Shown here piece after piece: positions 33,996 to 45,550 of a stretch of DNA of 64,000 nt. The first letter of the stretch is position 1. Every line of letters begins with the position of its first letter. This DNA is from Schistosoma mansoni (lineage: Eukaryota > Platyhelminthes > Trematoda > Strigeidida > Schistosomatidae), in assembly GCF_000237925.1 (NCBI RefSeq), contig NC_031499.1, forward strand, positions 4,356,775 to 4,420,774, given 5' to 3'. The notes beneath the pieces were generated by a model that did no database searches, was not told where the DNA came from, and worked only from the letters and a program-made list of their open reading frames with translations. The position numbers and the translations under genes were made by a program.

Positions 33996-34207
33996 TGAAA
34001 GCGTGAGTCAATTGAAACTACACCACCATGGAAAACCTGGAAGCACTGGACGGCCGTTTCGTCATATTATGGGACTCCTCAGCAGTGCGCATCCATGATC
34101 CCGCACTCGCGAGATTCGAACCCAGTACCTACCAGTTTCGCGCCAGAGCACTTAACCTACAGACCACTGAGCCGGAATCTAACAGTGTTAATGTCTAACT
34201 CCAACAC
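33996..34207 (-). mobile_element. Hammerhead SINE, minus copy, truncated
   Basis: On the minus strand: AGTTAGACATTAACACTGTT, tRNA-like body with box B GGGTTCGAATCTCGCG, GGATCATGGATGCGCACTGC, the hammerhead, CAGTGCTTCCAGGTTTTCC and TTTCAATTGACTCACGCTTT. The core CTGAGGA, GAAA and ACGGCCGT are intact; stem II has one mismatch (GTCCC opposite ATGAC). The part 5' of GTTAGAC is missing. Confidence 0.78.
34043..34087 (-). ncRNA. Hammerhead ribozyme with weakened stem II
   Basis: Reverse complement of TCCTCAG at 34076-34082 gives CTGAGGA; TTTC at 34057-34060 gives GAAA; stem I and the palindromic stem III are conserved. A single mismatch leaves stem II with three pairs, so cleavage may be slow. Confidence 0.7.
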
Positions 34208-35404
34208 ACTTTTTTACATATAATCATACATATGATTATGTAACACTACTTTCGAATTCCTGTTTCTAGACAGGTTATCATATTTGATCACATAAAAATG
34301 AGGATATATACATATATATGATTGAAAGTAATATTAGATCCAAACTTTACATGCTGCTTCATTTAATGGAGTGTTCCTGTATGGCTTCATTTCAGGTTAT
34401 ATTGTAAACTATTACAATCTTTAATAAGAGGGTTCAGACTTTAAAGCTTACCTATAAGTTAGTCTATTCATAAGAAATCCAGTTTACTAAAATCAACTTC
34501 ACGAATTGGTGAATGTTAAAAGTGTTGACCATAAAATGGTGACTCAATAATCCAAAGATATAATGTTCATTAAATATAGAAATTCTTGAATACCATTGAA
34601 AATGAATTTTGTTTATTAGGTTAATTAGGTTTTTATAATGATTCTATATTAGATGTTGGTTTGGCAATGATAAAAAGAAAAAGGTAATTCAGTAATCTAG
34701 AAGATTCGATTCTGTGCATACTCTATGTATATATAACGAAGATATAATATGTGGTTAACGATGGAATTAAGGACACATATTTTAGACTGTTTTGGAATAA
34801 TCAGTTAAATGTACTTGTCATTAACTCTGTGTTTAGGTTTAGATTAAAATTTACATTATTCTAAGATATGATTTAAATTATTAGAAAGGAAATTTCTCTC
34901 TATATTTTTTTCTAGATAATAAACTATACGTTAGATGGTCAACAGTAGTCAACAAGAAACTATGGAAATAGGTTTCGTGAGAATTGGTACTCATCATCAA
35001 AGCATACCTATAATCGTGTTTGAAGTGAGTTATTAAGAGAACAACAGATCTACTATAGAAATGAAATATTTTACAAATGATTGATCACTGATAAGTGACC
35101 GATTTCACTTTAGTTAGTCATTTAGTATCAATCGAATTCTGTTGATTAACTCCCGATATGGATACTAGTCCAAGTGACTTGAATAACTCAGTGGTAACGT
35201 CTAAGATTATGAAACTGGTTTAAATCGCACAGAAACTAACAGTTTTTGTTTTTTAGATTAAATATACGCCTTAGATATACGTCTTAACTAACACACTAAA
35301 CCTAGATCAAGCATAACTTCCTGTCTACTACTTTTAAAACTCTAATATTTCAATATGGTGCATATAATACCGAGTCACTTAGATACTAATGGACTTATTT
35401 AAAT

Positions 35405-35575
35405 TTACATAGTTGAAATCATGAGTCAATTGAAGCTAGACCATCATGGATAAGCTGGAAGCACTGGACGGCGGTTTCGTCCTATTGTGGGACTCCTTAG
35501 CAGTGCGCATCCATGATCCCGCCTCGCGAGATCTATGCAAATACTGAAATCTCCACAAAACCCCTTCTTATTTAA
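35405..35575 (-). mobile_element. Hammerhead SINE with internal deletion, inactive
   Basis: It has the same 3' half as the intact units, including GGACGAAACC and CAGTGCTTCCAGC, but the core reads CTAAGGA in place of CTGAGGA. The tRNA-like body is cut short and joined directly to the segment ATGCAAATACTGAAATCTCC that normally lies near the other end of the unit. Confidence 0.7.
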
Positions 35576-35942
35576 ACAGAATCTTGAATAGTATTAGGGT
35601 ACTACACAGATATAATATTATTCACTACATCATAAAGAGTTAAGTATAACTGTAACCATAATGTTTTGTTTTTATCTTGACAACTATTTATTTGAAACAT
35701 GAATCAATCAACTTCTTTGAAAAATAACAATTAAGTCATTTGTATAAAAGTAATATAAAAAAAATTTAGCTATCATATCTAATATAGATTTTTATATAAA
35801 TGATTCAATAATCACATGTATTATCATTCTTATATATGAATCTGATTAATAAATTGAATGACAGCTAATGTGATTTGAGTAGTAAGACACCTGAATACTG
35901 ATTGTTGTTTTTTCTTTATAGACATTTAATAGTTTCATGGGT

Positions 35943-35964
35943 AAACAACAACAACAACAACAAA
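35943..35964 (+). repeat. (AAC)n microsatellite
   Basis: Seven AAC units in a short run. Confidence 0.85.
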
Positions 35965-36699
35965 ATATGATTCATAAATTCTTTCATTAAGACAAGTTAT
36001 CATTTTTTTTTTTTCTTTAATATACAATTAAAGAGTTAAAAATGATTGATTTATTGAAGTTAACATTATGAAATTGTTGTAAAGTAGTAGGTGGTTGTGA
36101 GATAATCAATGATTCAATTATTTATTAACTTCAGTTACCAATGAAGTGTTAAAGATTGAAGCTTTGTCACCTAGAAACACATTTATCATTGATCTAGGTA
36201 GAATTCAATTGGAAATATTTAAAATATATTTGAATTATTATAAGTTTCCTGAACATTGTAGATACCAGTTACTGGATTAATTAATAAATCAGGTGAAATG
36301 GCAAAGTTCAAGACTGTCTTGCATGAAGAGACAGGTAAATTACGGACTTCAAGATCTTATAAAAATATGCTTAAAAATAACCGGAAACAAGATGCTTCAA
36401 TGATATTTTAGGGGAACTTGAAAGTTTACAGTGATATCTTATAAAATGTTTTGTTAAATAAGTTGTATACAGGTTTATTTTAATTACCACTGGCTGGTTA
36501 ATATTTTGATTGGTCGGTTAGTTGTATTCTCATTGCTTTTGGTTAAAGTGTTGCAGTGGCCTGGAATTAAGTTGGAAGGAGGTTAGGAAAAGTCAAACCA
36601 GAACTTGATAGTAGTCCTTCAAACTATGGACTGGTGGTCTGAGAATCATTGATAGATTCATACTGCCTAATCTGATTTGACGCGGTCACCGTAACCAAT

Positions 36700-37065
36700 A
36701 GTTTAATACGTTGGGTAACATGGTTCAGAATCAGTCATAACGATACAAATGCATTCGCTTGTTGTCTAAGTTCCTTAATATATACATTTTTAATATCAGA
36801 AGGGGTTTTGTGGATATTATAGTAATTTTATTAGTTAAGATCATGAGTCAGTTGAAGCTCTTTTTGTTTTCGCAAATCATATTCTCAATATTTTAGTCTC
36901 CTCATTATCATTATTAAGACGATTATTTCAGCTCCTCTGCCAATCGTCTTTTTAATTTCACCTCGTTATATTGATGTGGTATGTCAAATCGGACTATCAC
37001 ATAATCGAATCAGGCCCTACATTGATTATGACTGACCGAATATCACACTGATATGAAGTAATACC
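36700..37065 (+). repeat. Interspersed repeat of unknown family (third copy) with nested SINE piece
   Basis: It matches 31115-31425 in order. A segment at about 36783-36858 (ending GATCATGAGTCAGTTGAAGC) belongs to the hammerhead SINE and interrupts it, so the unknown repeat is the older of the two. Confidence 0.45.
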
Positions 37066-37619
37066 ATGACAGGAATAAACTTCTAAACTAAATTTTCCTT
37101 TGTATACATGGTTTTATGTCCTTTTACCTCTTATACCAGTCAGTTTGAAATAGATTTAAAATAAACCTGAAGCATTCATGCACATGTGGTATGGTCTTAA
37201 ATATATAATTAATCAAATGGTAATCATAATTGGATGATCACTCCAATTATTATCGAAATCATCTACTAAGTGAAACTCTAAGAATATTTTTACACACTTT
37301 CATGCTGCATTCCATTTGAACAAATCAAACATCTTAACAATCTAGGTTTATTTTTATATGGAATACAATGCTTGTTTCATTATTGATTGGTTTATGTTAG
37401 CAGCTTGATTTTAAAATATTTCCATACTTTGAATGTGCAGACTGTCTGATACAGCATCTAAGTTTAAGTGGCCCTATCATAAGAAAGTTTGTTCAGCTCT
37501 GATTAGTTCAGTAACTTATGATATAAAATCGTTTGGACTAGCGGCAAAACAAAAAAATCTATCAGTCAAAGTTAGAAGTTTAAACTATTGAAAATTGAAT
37601 CAATATTCTGAATGTTAAG

Positions 37620-37805
37620 TCCTCGATGCGAGATCTGAAGGATCTAAGGTTTGATTCTCTGTGGGGTTATGGATGCTCATTCATGAGGAGCCCTACACAA
37701 TGAAGAAACAGCTGTTGAATGTTTCTTCATTTTCAGCGATTGTCTAACAAATTCACTCAGGAATGTTAATCATGAAACTCAACAATCTCAATAAACCCAT
37801 TTATT
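37620..37805 (+). repeat. Degenerate hammerhead SINE
   Basis: GATGCGAGATCTGAAGGATC, GTTTGATTCTCTGTGGGG, TATGGATGCTCATTCATGAG, GAAGAAACAGCTGTTGAATG and CTCAACAATCTCAATAAACC follow the intact order on the plus strand. The ribozyme core is lost. Confidence 0.55.
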
Positions 37806-40369
37806 AATATTATTAATTGACTAAATATATTACACACAGAAAATGTGCACAACTTATTAATAAAATGATGTCATTTCACGATCATTTGATTATCACCTCA
37901 TATTATTAATCAATTAATCTAATGAATTTAATCTGTATACACTATGATTCTAAAACTACTAAATGTACATATTAGTTATTGAAATGAAGATAGTTTAAGT
38001 ATATCTAATTAGTTTTCTAAAAATCTCTTAGTTCATTTCAGGAAAGATACATACGACATTTGTTATCCAGTCATTCATTTGACACAATGAATTTCTTCAT
38101 TCAATGATTAGATTTAATCGGTCAAATGGAGATAATAGCTATTTCATTAGTCCTCATTCAGATACTCAGAAAGAAAAAAAAAGACTTAATAAATATTTCT
38201 TTTCAACTAGGTTTTCATCATCGGTCTTGTTATAACTTGTGACCGCCTGGATACCCTGTTAATGTAGAACGTGATAATACCGCCAATTAGAGAGCAGTGA
38301 TTTATCGATCGGACCAATAACACATGAAACTCGTACGAGCAGTTTAGAGTACTTGTCGGACCTGCTTTCTGTCTAGCCCAGCTAGTTAAGTGCAAAACAC
38401 CCATTTCGGCCTCTGCAGTATGAATCATTTATTTCAAGCATACTGGGTTTATATACCAATAAACAGACCACATCGTACCATAAAATAGAAAATAACATTT
38501 GTACAAGATTCAGTTAAATGTGACTGTGAATAAGGGAGATATTAAATGATAGACAGGGCATATTTCAATGATGGTAAATCATGTGACAATAGTTCATACG
38601 TCAAAATAAAGCTCATAATAAGGGGGATAGGAATATGAATAGTTCAGTTATTTAACAATTATACGATAAAAAATATATGCATAGTATTGATCCATAAATG
38701 TATCCCAAAATTACCATTCACTACTGTTATCGGGACACAACAGGTTTACACTAATATGTATACATTTACTAAATGTATCGATAAACACTTGATCTAGTTA
38801 AAAACTATAACGACCGTTCAGAAGGTACTTATCTTAAAGTTACAGTTCATAAATCCAGCTGTCAGTGAAATACTAACATAAAGATCAAGAAAATCTGTAC
38901 AGAAAACATTTGCTGAAGCCAAACTAAATATGATTTTTTACAATTATTCGATACTAAAATCCATTAACAAAGATAGACAACGTGAATTTTTCAGATTCAT
39001 GTGCATTTACCAAATCATTTTTTTGTGGATCTATTTTCATGAGGTGTATAATTTGATAAGTCTGTCATAGTATCGCTGAGCATAATCTAGTATGGTCGAG
39101 CAAAAGACAGTTAGCGCTGACTAATAGTTCTATTTTTCTTTACTTGGTGATGGGTATATATATATCAAATGTTAGGGCTTAATTCTATCAATAAAAACAA
39201 CAATTTAATAGAAAGATTTTAATATTAGATTATATAATGTGAATAACAAAAATACTAGATTGTGTTCGTATGGTACAAGATGTACAGACTTTAACCAGCG
39301 CTTACTTTCAGCACGTATGCAAAAACATATTACCGCGTGGTTCTGCAAGTGCAGTGGTTAAGATATCAAACTTTGACACATTTAATTAACTTTAATCATT
39401 CAAGAAGCCTATATTTCGATTTTAAGGTTGTTCATAGAATCTGTCCAAATGTTTGAAGATTTCTTTTCAATTAACTGCTTAAAACAATAGGTGTTCTCAT
39501 TAACCATATTATGAAGCCTTAATCTTGTGTATAAAAGTAGTATGTCGACTTTGGGTTTGTGAAAGCACTGATCTATTATTCATTCCATTGATTTTTTGTA
39601 ATTAAAAATGTCCCCTTTCTTTAATTAATTCTTATAATTGTTCCTGATATTATTTAATCCTCCTAATGCTTTTAATTATCGTGAGACTATTTTAATTTTC
39701 CTACACCATCCACATCATAGTCACATGTTGCCTGATTAAATTCAACACTCCTGTGTTTGTATATATCCTGCAGATGTTACGCAACTTTTTATGGTTATCA
39801 TTTACGCTACATAACCTAGTATTAAAATCTTTTCAGTACAGCATTTTCGCACACTGTTCACAATCCCTAAAGGAATTAAACTTTGAAATAATCAATATCC
39901 AGTCTTGAAGGTTAACCTTATTGTTTACTTCATCTAGAGCATCTCTGTGAAACTAACAACTATTGAGTGTTTTATCTTGGCTCGGGTTTTCATAATAGTA
40001 CGATTCACGACTAAATAGCGTTCACATATCCCAGTAAGACTATAACTCACTCAAATGGAACCCAATAGTTAATACCTTTCAGTTTCTCTCAAAGAGAAAT
40101 AGAGTACAATCCTTATATAATACCGACAATGTGTAACTGTTTCATTCCCTCCACTTATGATTATATATTATCACGACTTTATATTACATGTCTATCCAGT
40201 GAAAATTTTGTACTGAATTATTCTAACTAGTTTAAAATATATTTGTATTTGGTGAAATTTTAGAAGTTGCTTCTGATTTATTACAAATATATAAACCGTA
40301 CATTTACATTTCTTTAATGAATCCATTCACTGTCAACACCGTTTCCAACCCAATAGATTTTATTTGCAG

Positions 40370-40548
40370 TCAGCTTCGTGTTCTATGGCATTGATACATT
40401 CATCTTATTTTCATATTATCGATTGAATGGTGGTTACGTAAATGATCCTAAAATTAAACAACGTCCTAATATACCGCCAAAAGTAAACCAGACATCAGAA
40501 GCCATAACACCGCCTGAATATCCAAATGTTGGTTTCGAAAAAGAATGA
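40370..40548 (+). CDS. MARVEL-domain protein, last coding exon (TM4 and tail)
   Basis: After an acceptor TATTTGCAG, the frame that enters with two bases encodes SFVFYGIDTFILFSYYRL (TM4), then a proline-rich cytosolic tail of about 40 residues: GGYVNDPKIKQRPN, IPPKVNQ and TPPEYPNVGFEKE, stop at 40546-40548. TM4 with an aromatic/acidic pattern followed by a polar tail is the expected end of a MARVEL protein. The whole protein would be about 170 residues, normal for the family. A secondary acceptor four bases in (TCAG, exon from 40374) changes the entry phase. Frames compatible with direct joining to 28305 would end after about 20 residues, which looks unlikely given the good tail in the other frame. 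Confidence 0.65.
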
Positions 40549-41429
40549 AAGTGGTTTCCAAAGCTAATAACATTCCAACCTTCATGGTAAGTTACACTCC
40601 ATTTTTAGGGGGGGGAAGGGGATAGAAGGTAATACATTATTGAAATAGCTTTTTTGGCCATTCCCTATATATATGTACAAAAACCCACTCGAAAACTGAG
40701 GAATTTTCTGGGAATCAAAATGGTTGAAGTACATTTCTAAAGTTGATTTCTTGACATCCAGCCAGTCCTCTGAGTTAATGGATGATATTAAACCAAAATG
40801 AGTGAAATAGTTAGTTAATGTTTAAATCATTTTAATTTGGTCAGCTGTACTAACTAGCCTACGTGAGTAATATGAAACCATTTGAGTCAAACAAATAGGA
40901 TGCTTTTAATCTGTTCCGTCTCAATATAATAAGTACAAACCAGATACAGTATTCAGACTTGTAAGGACATCGACTACCTTCATAGAAGAAAAATACAAAT
41001 TAGCTACAAATGGATGTGTTTCAGGAGTTAAGTGAAATAAACTATAGGCCGATAAAGCTTGTTACTTCAACCACTGTCAAGTCATCTGGACCGAGTTTAC
41101 AGGCAGGATGTCAGTGTTCCCCTTGAATTATCGAGGGAATATAGTACATGTAAGTATCCTTAAGAATTACTAAATAATGAGAACAGCCGTAGCTCGTGAT
41201 AAGACTACAACCTAGGAAGTGATTTCATTTCTACAAAATATCATGAACTTATTCGCATCAACGATTTATGTAGATAAAATCCACTTTTCAATTCTACGAA
41301 CTACGCAAAAAATAATAATCTAAATTACTAAGGCAGACTTAAAACTCCGTTGCACAGATTGAGTGAAAATAAAATGACACGTAGATATACTATTTTCAAC
41401 AGTTCGATACAGAAACTTAACTTGGAGGG
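40549..41429. other. Downstream region of the MARVEL gene, no other gene seen
   Basis: Presumed 3' untranslated and intergenic sequence. A G-rich run is at about 40608-40622. No clear poly(A) signal could be assigned. Confidence 0.4.
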
Positions 41430-41979
41430 TCAGTCAGTCATCTACAACGGACGACCAGGCACATATATGCATCGGTCCAAGTTGCCATACTTAATTAGCA
41501 CAACAAGATGAACACCAAATTCATAGAAGCAGTTACTTCAATGGTAGAAATATATAAAGGAAAGAATATATATAAGGATATCATATGGTAAGAATTATTC
41601 CATAGAAAGAGAGGTATAAAGCAATTTTAATCTCATGGTTTAAGGGAAGACAAAGAGTGTATACATCTATACCATTGTGGTCGATTCTGAGGCATGTCAC
41701 CCAGAGTCTCCAATCACTGGTTACGATATTTCTAAGACATCTGTAATCAAGTACTAGTAACTTGCGAGTATCTTCTACTCTTAATGGGCACGTTTCGCAT
41801 CCGTAAAGTAAAACAGAACAAACTGTTGAGCAGTATACTTGTCCCTTGATTGGTAGATGGATATTTTGCATTTGCCATAGGTGACGTAAGTTGGCAAAAG
41901 CCAGACGAGCTTTTTGAATCCGTGCTGAGATTTCGTCAGACACCAACCCATCAGGGCTGATCAGACTTCCAAGATAAGT
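41430..41979 (-). mobile_element. Older RTE LINE copy, 3' part (split by a younger copy)
   Basis: This segment matches the 3' end of the LINE at 41980-45891, including the (TCAG)n terminal tandem, the 3' untranslated part and the reverse-transcriptase end (LVSDEISARIQKARLAFANL). About 310 bp present in the younger copy (42265-42570) are deleted here. Its other end resumes at 45904 after the younger copy. It is 5'-truncated and inactive. Confidence 0.85.
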
Positions 41980-42172
41980 CAGTCAGTCAGTCAGCTACAA
42001 CGTAGGACCAGGCACATATATGCATCGGTCCAAGTTGCCATACCTCGTTAGCACAACAAGATGAACACCGGATTCATAGTAGTTAATTTAGTGTTGGTGG
42101 TAGTATATAAATTATAGGTTGTATATAAGGATATAGTACAGGAAGGAAGAGAGATATGAAGCAATTTTAATC

Positions 42173-44206
42173 TCAAGGTTTAAGGGAAGATAAAGAGTGT
42201 AAACACCTACGCCATTGTGATCGATTCTGAGCCATGTCACCCACAGTCTCCAACCATTGGTTACGATAGTCACGCGGACCCCAACCAGGTAGTCTGCATC
42301 TGCCAACATGGCTCAGGCTAGAAGTTAGTGACTTCAAACACTGATGCCATGTTTTGGTTTGGCCGCCCCTAACTCTCTTCCAACCATCCCCAATACTAGT
42401 CATCATAGCGCGTCGTGGTAATCGGTGTTCAGGCATGCGTAACACGTGGCCCAACCATCTCAGTCGATGAAGATTCATCACCTCATCAACTGATTTACCA
42501 TCGTTCCCTAATACCCTGCGTCTAACCTCACTATTACTTACTCGGTTATCCCAGCAGATGCGAGCAATATTTTTAAGGCATCTGTGGTCAAATACTAGTA
42601 AATTACGAGTATCTTCTACTCTTAATGGCCATGTTTCACAGCCGTAAAGTAGAACAGAGCGAACTGATGCGCAGTATACTCGTCCTTTAATTGATAGACG
42701 GATATCTCGTCTTCGCCATAGGTGACGTAAGTTGGTAAAAGCCAAACGAGGTTTTTGAATCCGTGCAGAGATTTCGTCAGACACTAACCCATTAGGGCTG
42801 ATCAGACTTCCAAGATAAGTGAAGTTGTCGACTCGTTCGACTACTTCACTCCCTATCCTTAGTTCGGGTGTTGACGCAGGCCAGTCCTGGAGTAACAATT
42901 TACATTTGGATGGGGAGAAACGCATCCCAAACATCCTGGCATTATTACTGAGTTCCAACAGAAGACTCTGTATTTTGTCAGCGTCTTCACCAAACAGGAC
43001 TATGTCATCTGCGTATTCTAAGTCGCTTAGTGGTCCTCCTGGTAGGAGATCAATTCCTGAAAATTCAGTCGAAGAGAGTGTTATTTCCAGCAACAGGTCT
43101 ATAATGAAGTTAAACAAAAATGGGGATAGTGGACAGCCTTGACGGACACCACTTGAGGTTGCAAAATCATATGACAGTTCGCCATAAGCTCTCACTCGAC
43201 TAATAGTGTTCGAGTAAAGAGCCTCTACAAGGTTTATGTACTTCTCAGGTACACCTTTCAATGACAGACACTGCCACAGAACCTCTCGGTCTACAGAGTC
43301 AAATGCTGCTTTCAAGTCAAGAAAAACTATCATTGTCGGACGCCGATAAGCGTGTCTGTGCTCTAAGACTTGACGAATGGTGAATATGTGGTCGATACAG
43401 CCACGACCAGGTCTGAAGCCAGCCTGATTTTCTCGTGTTTGCAGTTCATGAGTCTTAGTTAGGCGCCTGATAATTATTGAGGCTAGTATTTTAGATGCTA
43501 TGTTAGTCAGACTGATCCCTCTATGGTTATCGCAGGATGATTTTGACCCCTTTTTATATATTGGGACAATCAGTGATTGTGACCAGTCGGATGGGATTAC
43601 ATCCGTCTCCCAGATTTTAGCCAGAATATTAGTCAACCTAATCGCTAAAATTGGACCACCATATTTAAAGACCTCTGGAACCAATCCATCTGGACCAGTT
43701 GCTCTTCCTCGTTTCAGATTAGTTATAGCCTTTTGAACTTCAAGTAGGGTCGGGGGGCCTACTTCAATGTTCCATTCAGGTTTTCTAGGAATAGTGGGTA
43801 GTTGTGCAGTAGCTGAAGGCCAGCTAAACTGCTCCTTAAAGTGTTCCGCCCATCGTTCTAAACGTTTGGGTTGAGAGCAGATAAGGGTTCCGTCTTTTTC
43901 CGAGATTGTCTCACTTACACTTGACTTCTTAATTCCGGTTTCTTTTATTAGTCTGAATAGTTGCCTAGTGTTGCCTACAGCCGCTGCCTTTTCCGTCTCT
44001 TTTGCTTTCGTTGCCCACCACTGCTCACGATCGTTCATTAGACTTTTGGTTAACCTAGATGTGATTTGTTTTCGCTCTTCGTCGTGTTCAGAGCCTGGTG
44101 GGATGAGTTTACGCGAATCCATCAGTGAAATAGACTTAGAAGAAATCCACTGGTTTTTTGGAACCCTATGATTTAAATAACTAATAGATGTGACTGCTGT
44201 TTCCAC
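42173..44206 (-). CDS. LINE reverse transcriptase and C-terminal domain
   Basis: An open frame of 677 codons. Reverse-transcriptase landmarks in order: ATGPDGLVPEVFKYGG (motif 1/2 region), NHRGISLTNIASKIL, QAGFRPGRGCIDHIF, FLDLKAAFDSVDREVLW (motif A), SSGVRQGCPLSPFLFN (motif B), LEYADDIVLFGE (catalytic YADD), FTYLGSLIS, then the finger-like tail with LLYGCETWPL and RLRWLGHVLRMP. The protein copies LINE RNA at nicked target DNA. The first ATG lies inside the original single frame; the endonuclease is upstream in the same element but separated by two lesions. It ends HSLSSLKP, close to the usual end of the family. Confidence 0.9.
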   Translation of the reverse strand: METAVTSISYLNHRVPKNQWISSKSISLMDSRKLIPPGSEHDEERKQITSRLTKSLMNDREQWWATKAKETEKAAAVGNTRQLFRLIKETGIKKSSVSETISEKDGTLICSQPKRLERWAEHFKEQFSWPSATAQLPTIPRKPEWNIEVGPPTLLEVQKAITNLKRGRATGPDGLVPEVFKYGGPILAIRLTNILAKIWETDVIPSDWSQSLIVPIYKKGSKSSCDNHRGISLTNIASKILASIIIRRLTKTHELQTRENQAGFRPGRGCIDHIFTIRQVLEHRHAYRRPTMIVFLDLKAAFDSVDREVLWQCLSLKGVPEKYINLVEALYSNTISRVRAYGELSYDFATSSGVRQGCPLSPFLFNFIIDLLLEITLSSTEFSGIDLLPGGPLSDLEYADDIVLFGEDADKIQSLLLELSNNARMFGMRFSPSKCKLLLQDWPASTPELRIGSEVVERVDNFTYLGSLISPNGLVSDEISARIQKPRLAFTNLRHLWRRRDIRLSIKGRVYCASVRSVLLYGCETWPLRVEDTRNLLVFDHRCLKNIARICWDNRVSNSEVRRRVLGNDGKSVDEVMNLHRLRWLGHVLRMPEHRLPRRAMMTSIGDGWKRVRGGQTKTWHQCLKSLTSSLSHVGRCRLPGWGPRDYRNQWLETVGDMAQNRSQWRRCLHSLSSLKP

Positions 44207-44324
44207 AGCTGTTCGTGTGTCTTTCCAAGCAGCATCTGGGTCAGTCTCGTTTACAGAACTGCCTAGATGTGAACTCAGTTGTTTCTGGAATTCGCATTTG
44301 GCTTTCTCGTCCTCCAGTTCAATC

Positions 44325-44614
44325 CTAATGGGTCTTCTTAGTGTAATTTTCCTGCGTCCATTGAGGCGCAGACAAATGCGCGCTCGTATTAAAGCGTGAC
44401 CAGAGTCTAAACAAGTATTCCAATACGAGCGACAATCTTCTATTGAGCCTCTCCAACGATGACTGATGACAATATGGTCTATTTGAGTCCATCGTTGGTT
44501 TGGTGCAGGTGGTCGTCATGTTAAACGATGTCTCTCCTTATGCTTGAAATTAGTGCTTGCTAAAAATAAACGATTGTCTGAGCATAGTTGCAACAGACGA
44601 TCACCATTATCGGT
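44325..44614 (-). pseudogene. LINE linker between endonuclease and reverse transcriptase, frame-disrupted
   Basis: The minus strand retains the end of the endonuclease (DNRLFLAS, then TRPPAPNQRW-like and IDHIVISHRWRGS) but in two frames. A frame change near 44520 and a stop at about 44613 interrupt what in the family is one continuous polyprotein. Confidence 0.7.
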
Positions 44615-45550
44615 TCATTGAGCCGGGATACTAAAACACCCACCTAAATGTCTTTCTGTTTGATTTAAGCTGCCTACCTGGGCATTAAAGTCACCCGCTA
44701 CGACTACTATGTCTGAGCGCTTAGCTTTCTGAAGAAGCTCAGAGAGTTTTCTGTAGAAGTCATCTTTCACTTCATCATGGCTGCAGTCAGTGGGAGCGTA
44801 GGCAGAAACGACGAAAAGGCAACGACGTGTGTCCCTATCCTTCCGAGTTCTTACGGAGCCATTTAGCCGGACAGCACACAGGCGACTGTTAACGGGGATC
44901 CATTCTAGTAGTGCCTGTTCTGCCCTTGTACTTAGTGCTATGCCTACACCTGCAAGTCCGCGAGAACTAGCCAACGGGTCGCCAGATACACGGAGGGTGT
45001 ATTTCGTTGGCTGTCCATTTTGGCGAGGTGAGGTCAAGTAAATGACCACACTGGGATCCTGTATGCGTGTTTCGGAGACACAGCATACATCAATGGTACG
45101 AGATTCTAGGGTTTTAGCTAAAGAGGCCTGTTGACCGATTTGACATAGGGTACGTACGTTGAAGGCTCCAATGTGTAGTTTGGAGCGAGGTTTTAGTAGA
45201 CCTGGGACAGCGTTTCGCGCACTAGAATCGTTGGCCATGGTGACACTTGAGGAGGAAACCGAGAGAGGAAGTTTAGTGTTGAAAGTCAAGGTAGAAGGAA
45301 TAGTAGGAATTGAAGGAGATTGATTATGAATACAGTGGTCTTGAGTGCTGTTAGAGGTATGAGGGCAGTTATCACTTCCCGGTTGCCCACACCGTGGAAG
45401 GGTTCTTCTAGAGGTACCTGAAAAGGAAATTAGGTTAGAAGTGGTCTTAATGACCTGAGAGCGTGACCGCAGTATCCAAGGGACAACTGCTTGAGGTCGG
45501 TCACACACGACCTTTTCGTGGGTAGTTTTTGTGTTAGCTCCGTTCTTCAA
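44615..45550 (-). CDS. LINE endonuclease domain (APE type), N-terminal part
   Basis: The frame of 311 codons begins in a low-similarity leader and contains the apurinic/apyrimidinic-type endonuclease: LHIGAFNVRTL (metal-binding N), DVCCVSETRIQD (catalytic E), GLAGVGIALS, then FVVSAYAPTD and VVVAGDFNAQVG (GDFN catalytic motif). It nicks target DNA to start reverse transcription. The final domain part (SDH-like) lies beyond the premature stop, so this protein would be incomplete. Confidence 0.85.
   Translation of the reverse strand: MKNGANTKTTHEKVVCDRPQAVVPWILRSRSQVIKTTSNLISFSGTSRRTLPRCGQPGSDNCPHTSNSTQDHCIHNQSPSIPTIPSTLTFNTKLPLSVSSSSVTMANDSSARNAVPGLLKPRSKLHIGAFNVRTLCQIGQQASLAKTLESRTIDVCCVSETRIQDPSVVIYLTSPRQNGQPTKYTLRVSGDPLASSRGLAGVGIALSTRAEQALLEWIPVNSRLCAVRLNGSVRTRKDRDTRRCLFVVSAYAPTDCSHDEVKDDFYRKLSELLQKAKRSDIVVVAGDFNAQVGSLNQTERHLGGCFSIPAQ

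Larger units (their letters stand above)
28306..40369 (+). other. Second long intron region of the MARVEL-domain gene
   Basis: About 12 kb from a GTAAGT donor to a TTTGCAG acceptor. It holds the best-preserved hammerhead SINEs, an 88-bp ribozyme-only insertion, further decayed SINEs and short interspersed repeats, listed separately. A possible extra exon at 29092-29184 is also listed. The stretches 32860-33600, 34210-35400, 35576-36690 and 37806-40369 contain nothing else I recognise. Confidence 0.5.

Noticed and set aside
42819-45041. Plus-strand open frames of 67-107 codons
   Set aside because: They are antisense to the LINE endonuclease and reverse-transcriptase frames and have no domains of their own.
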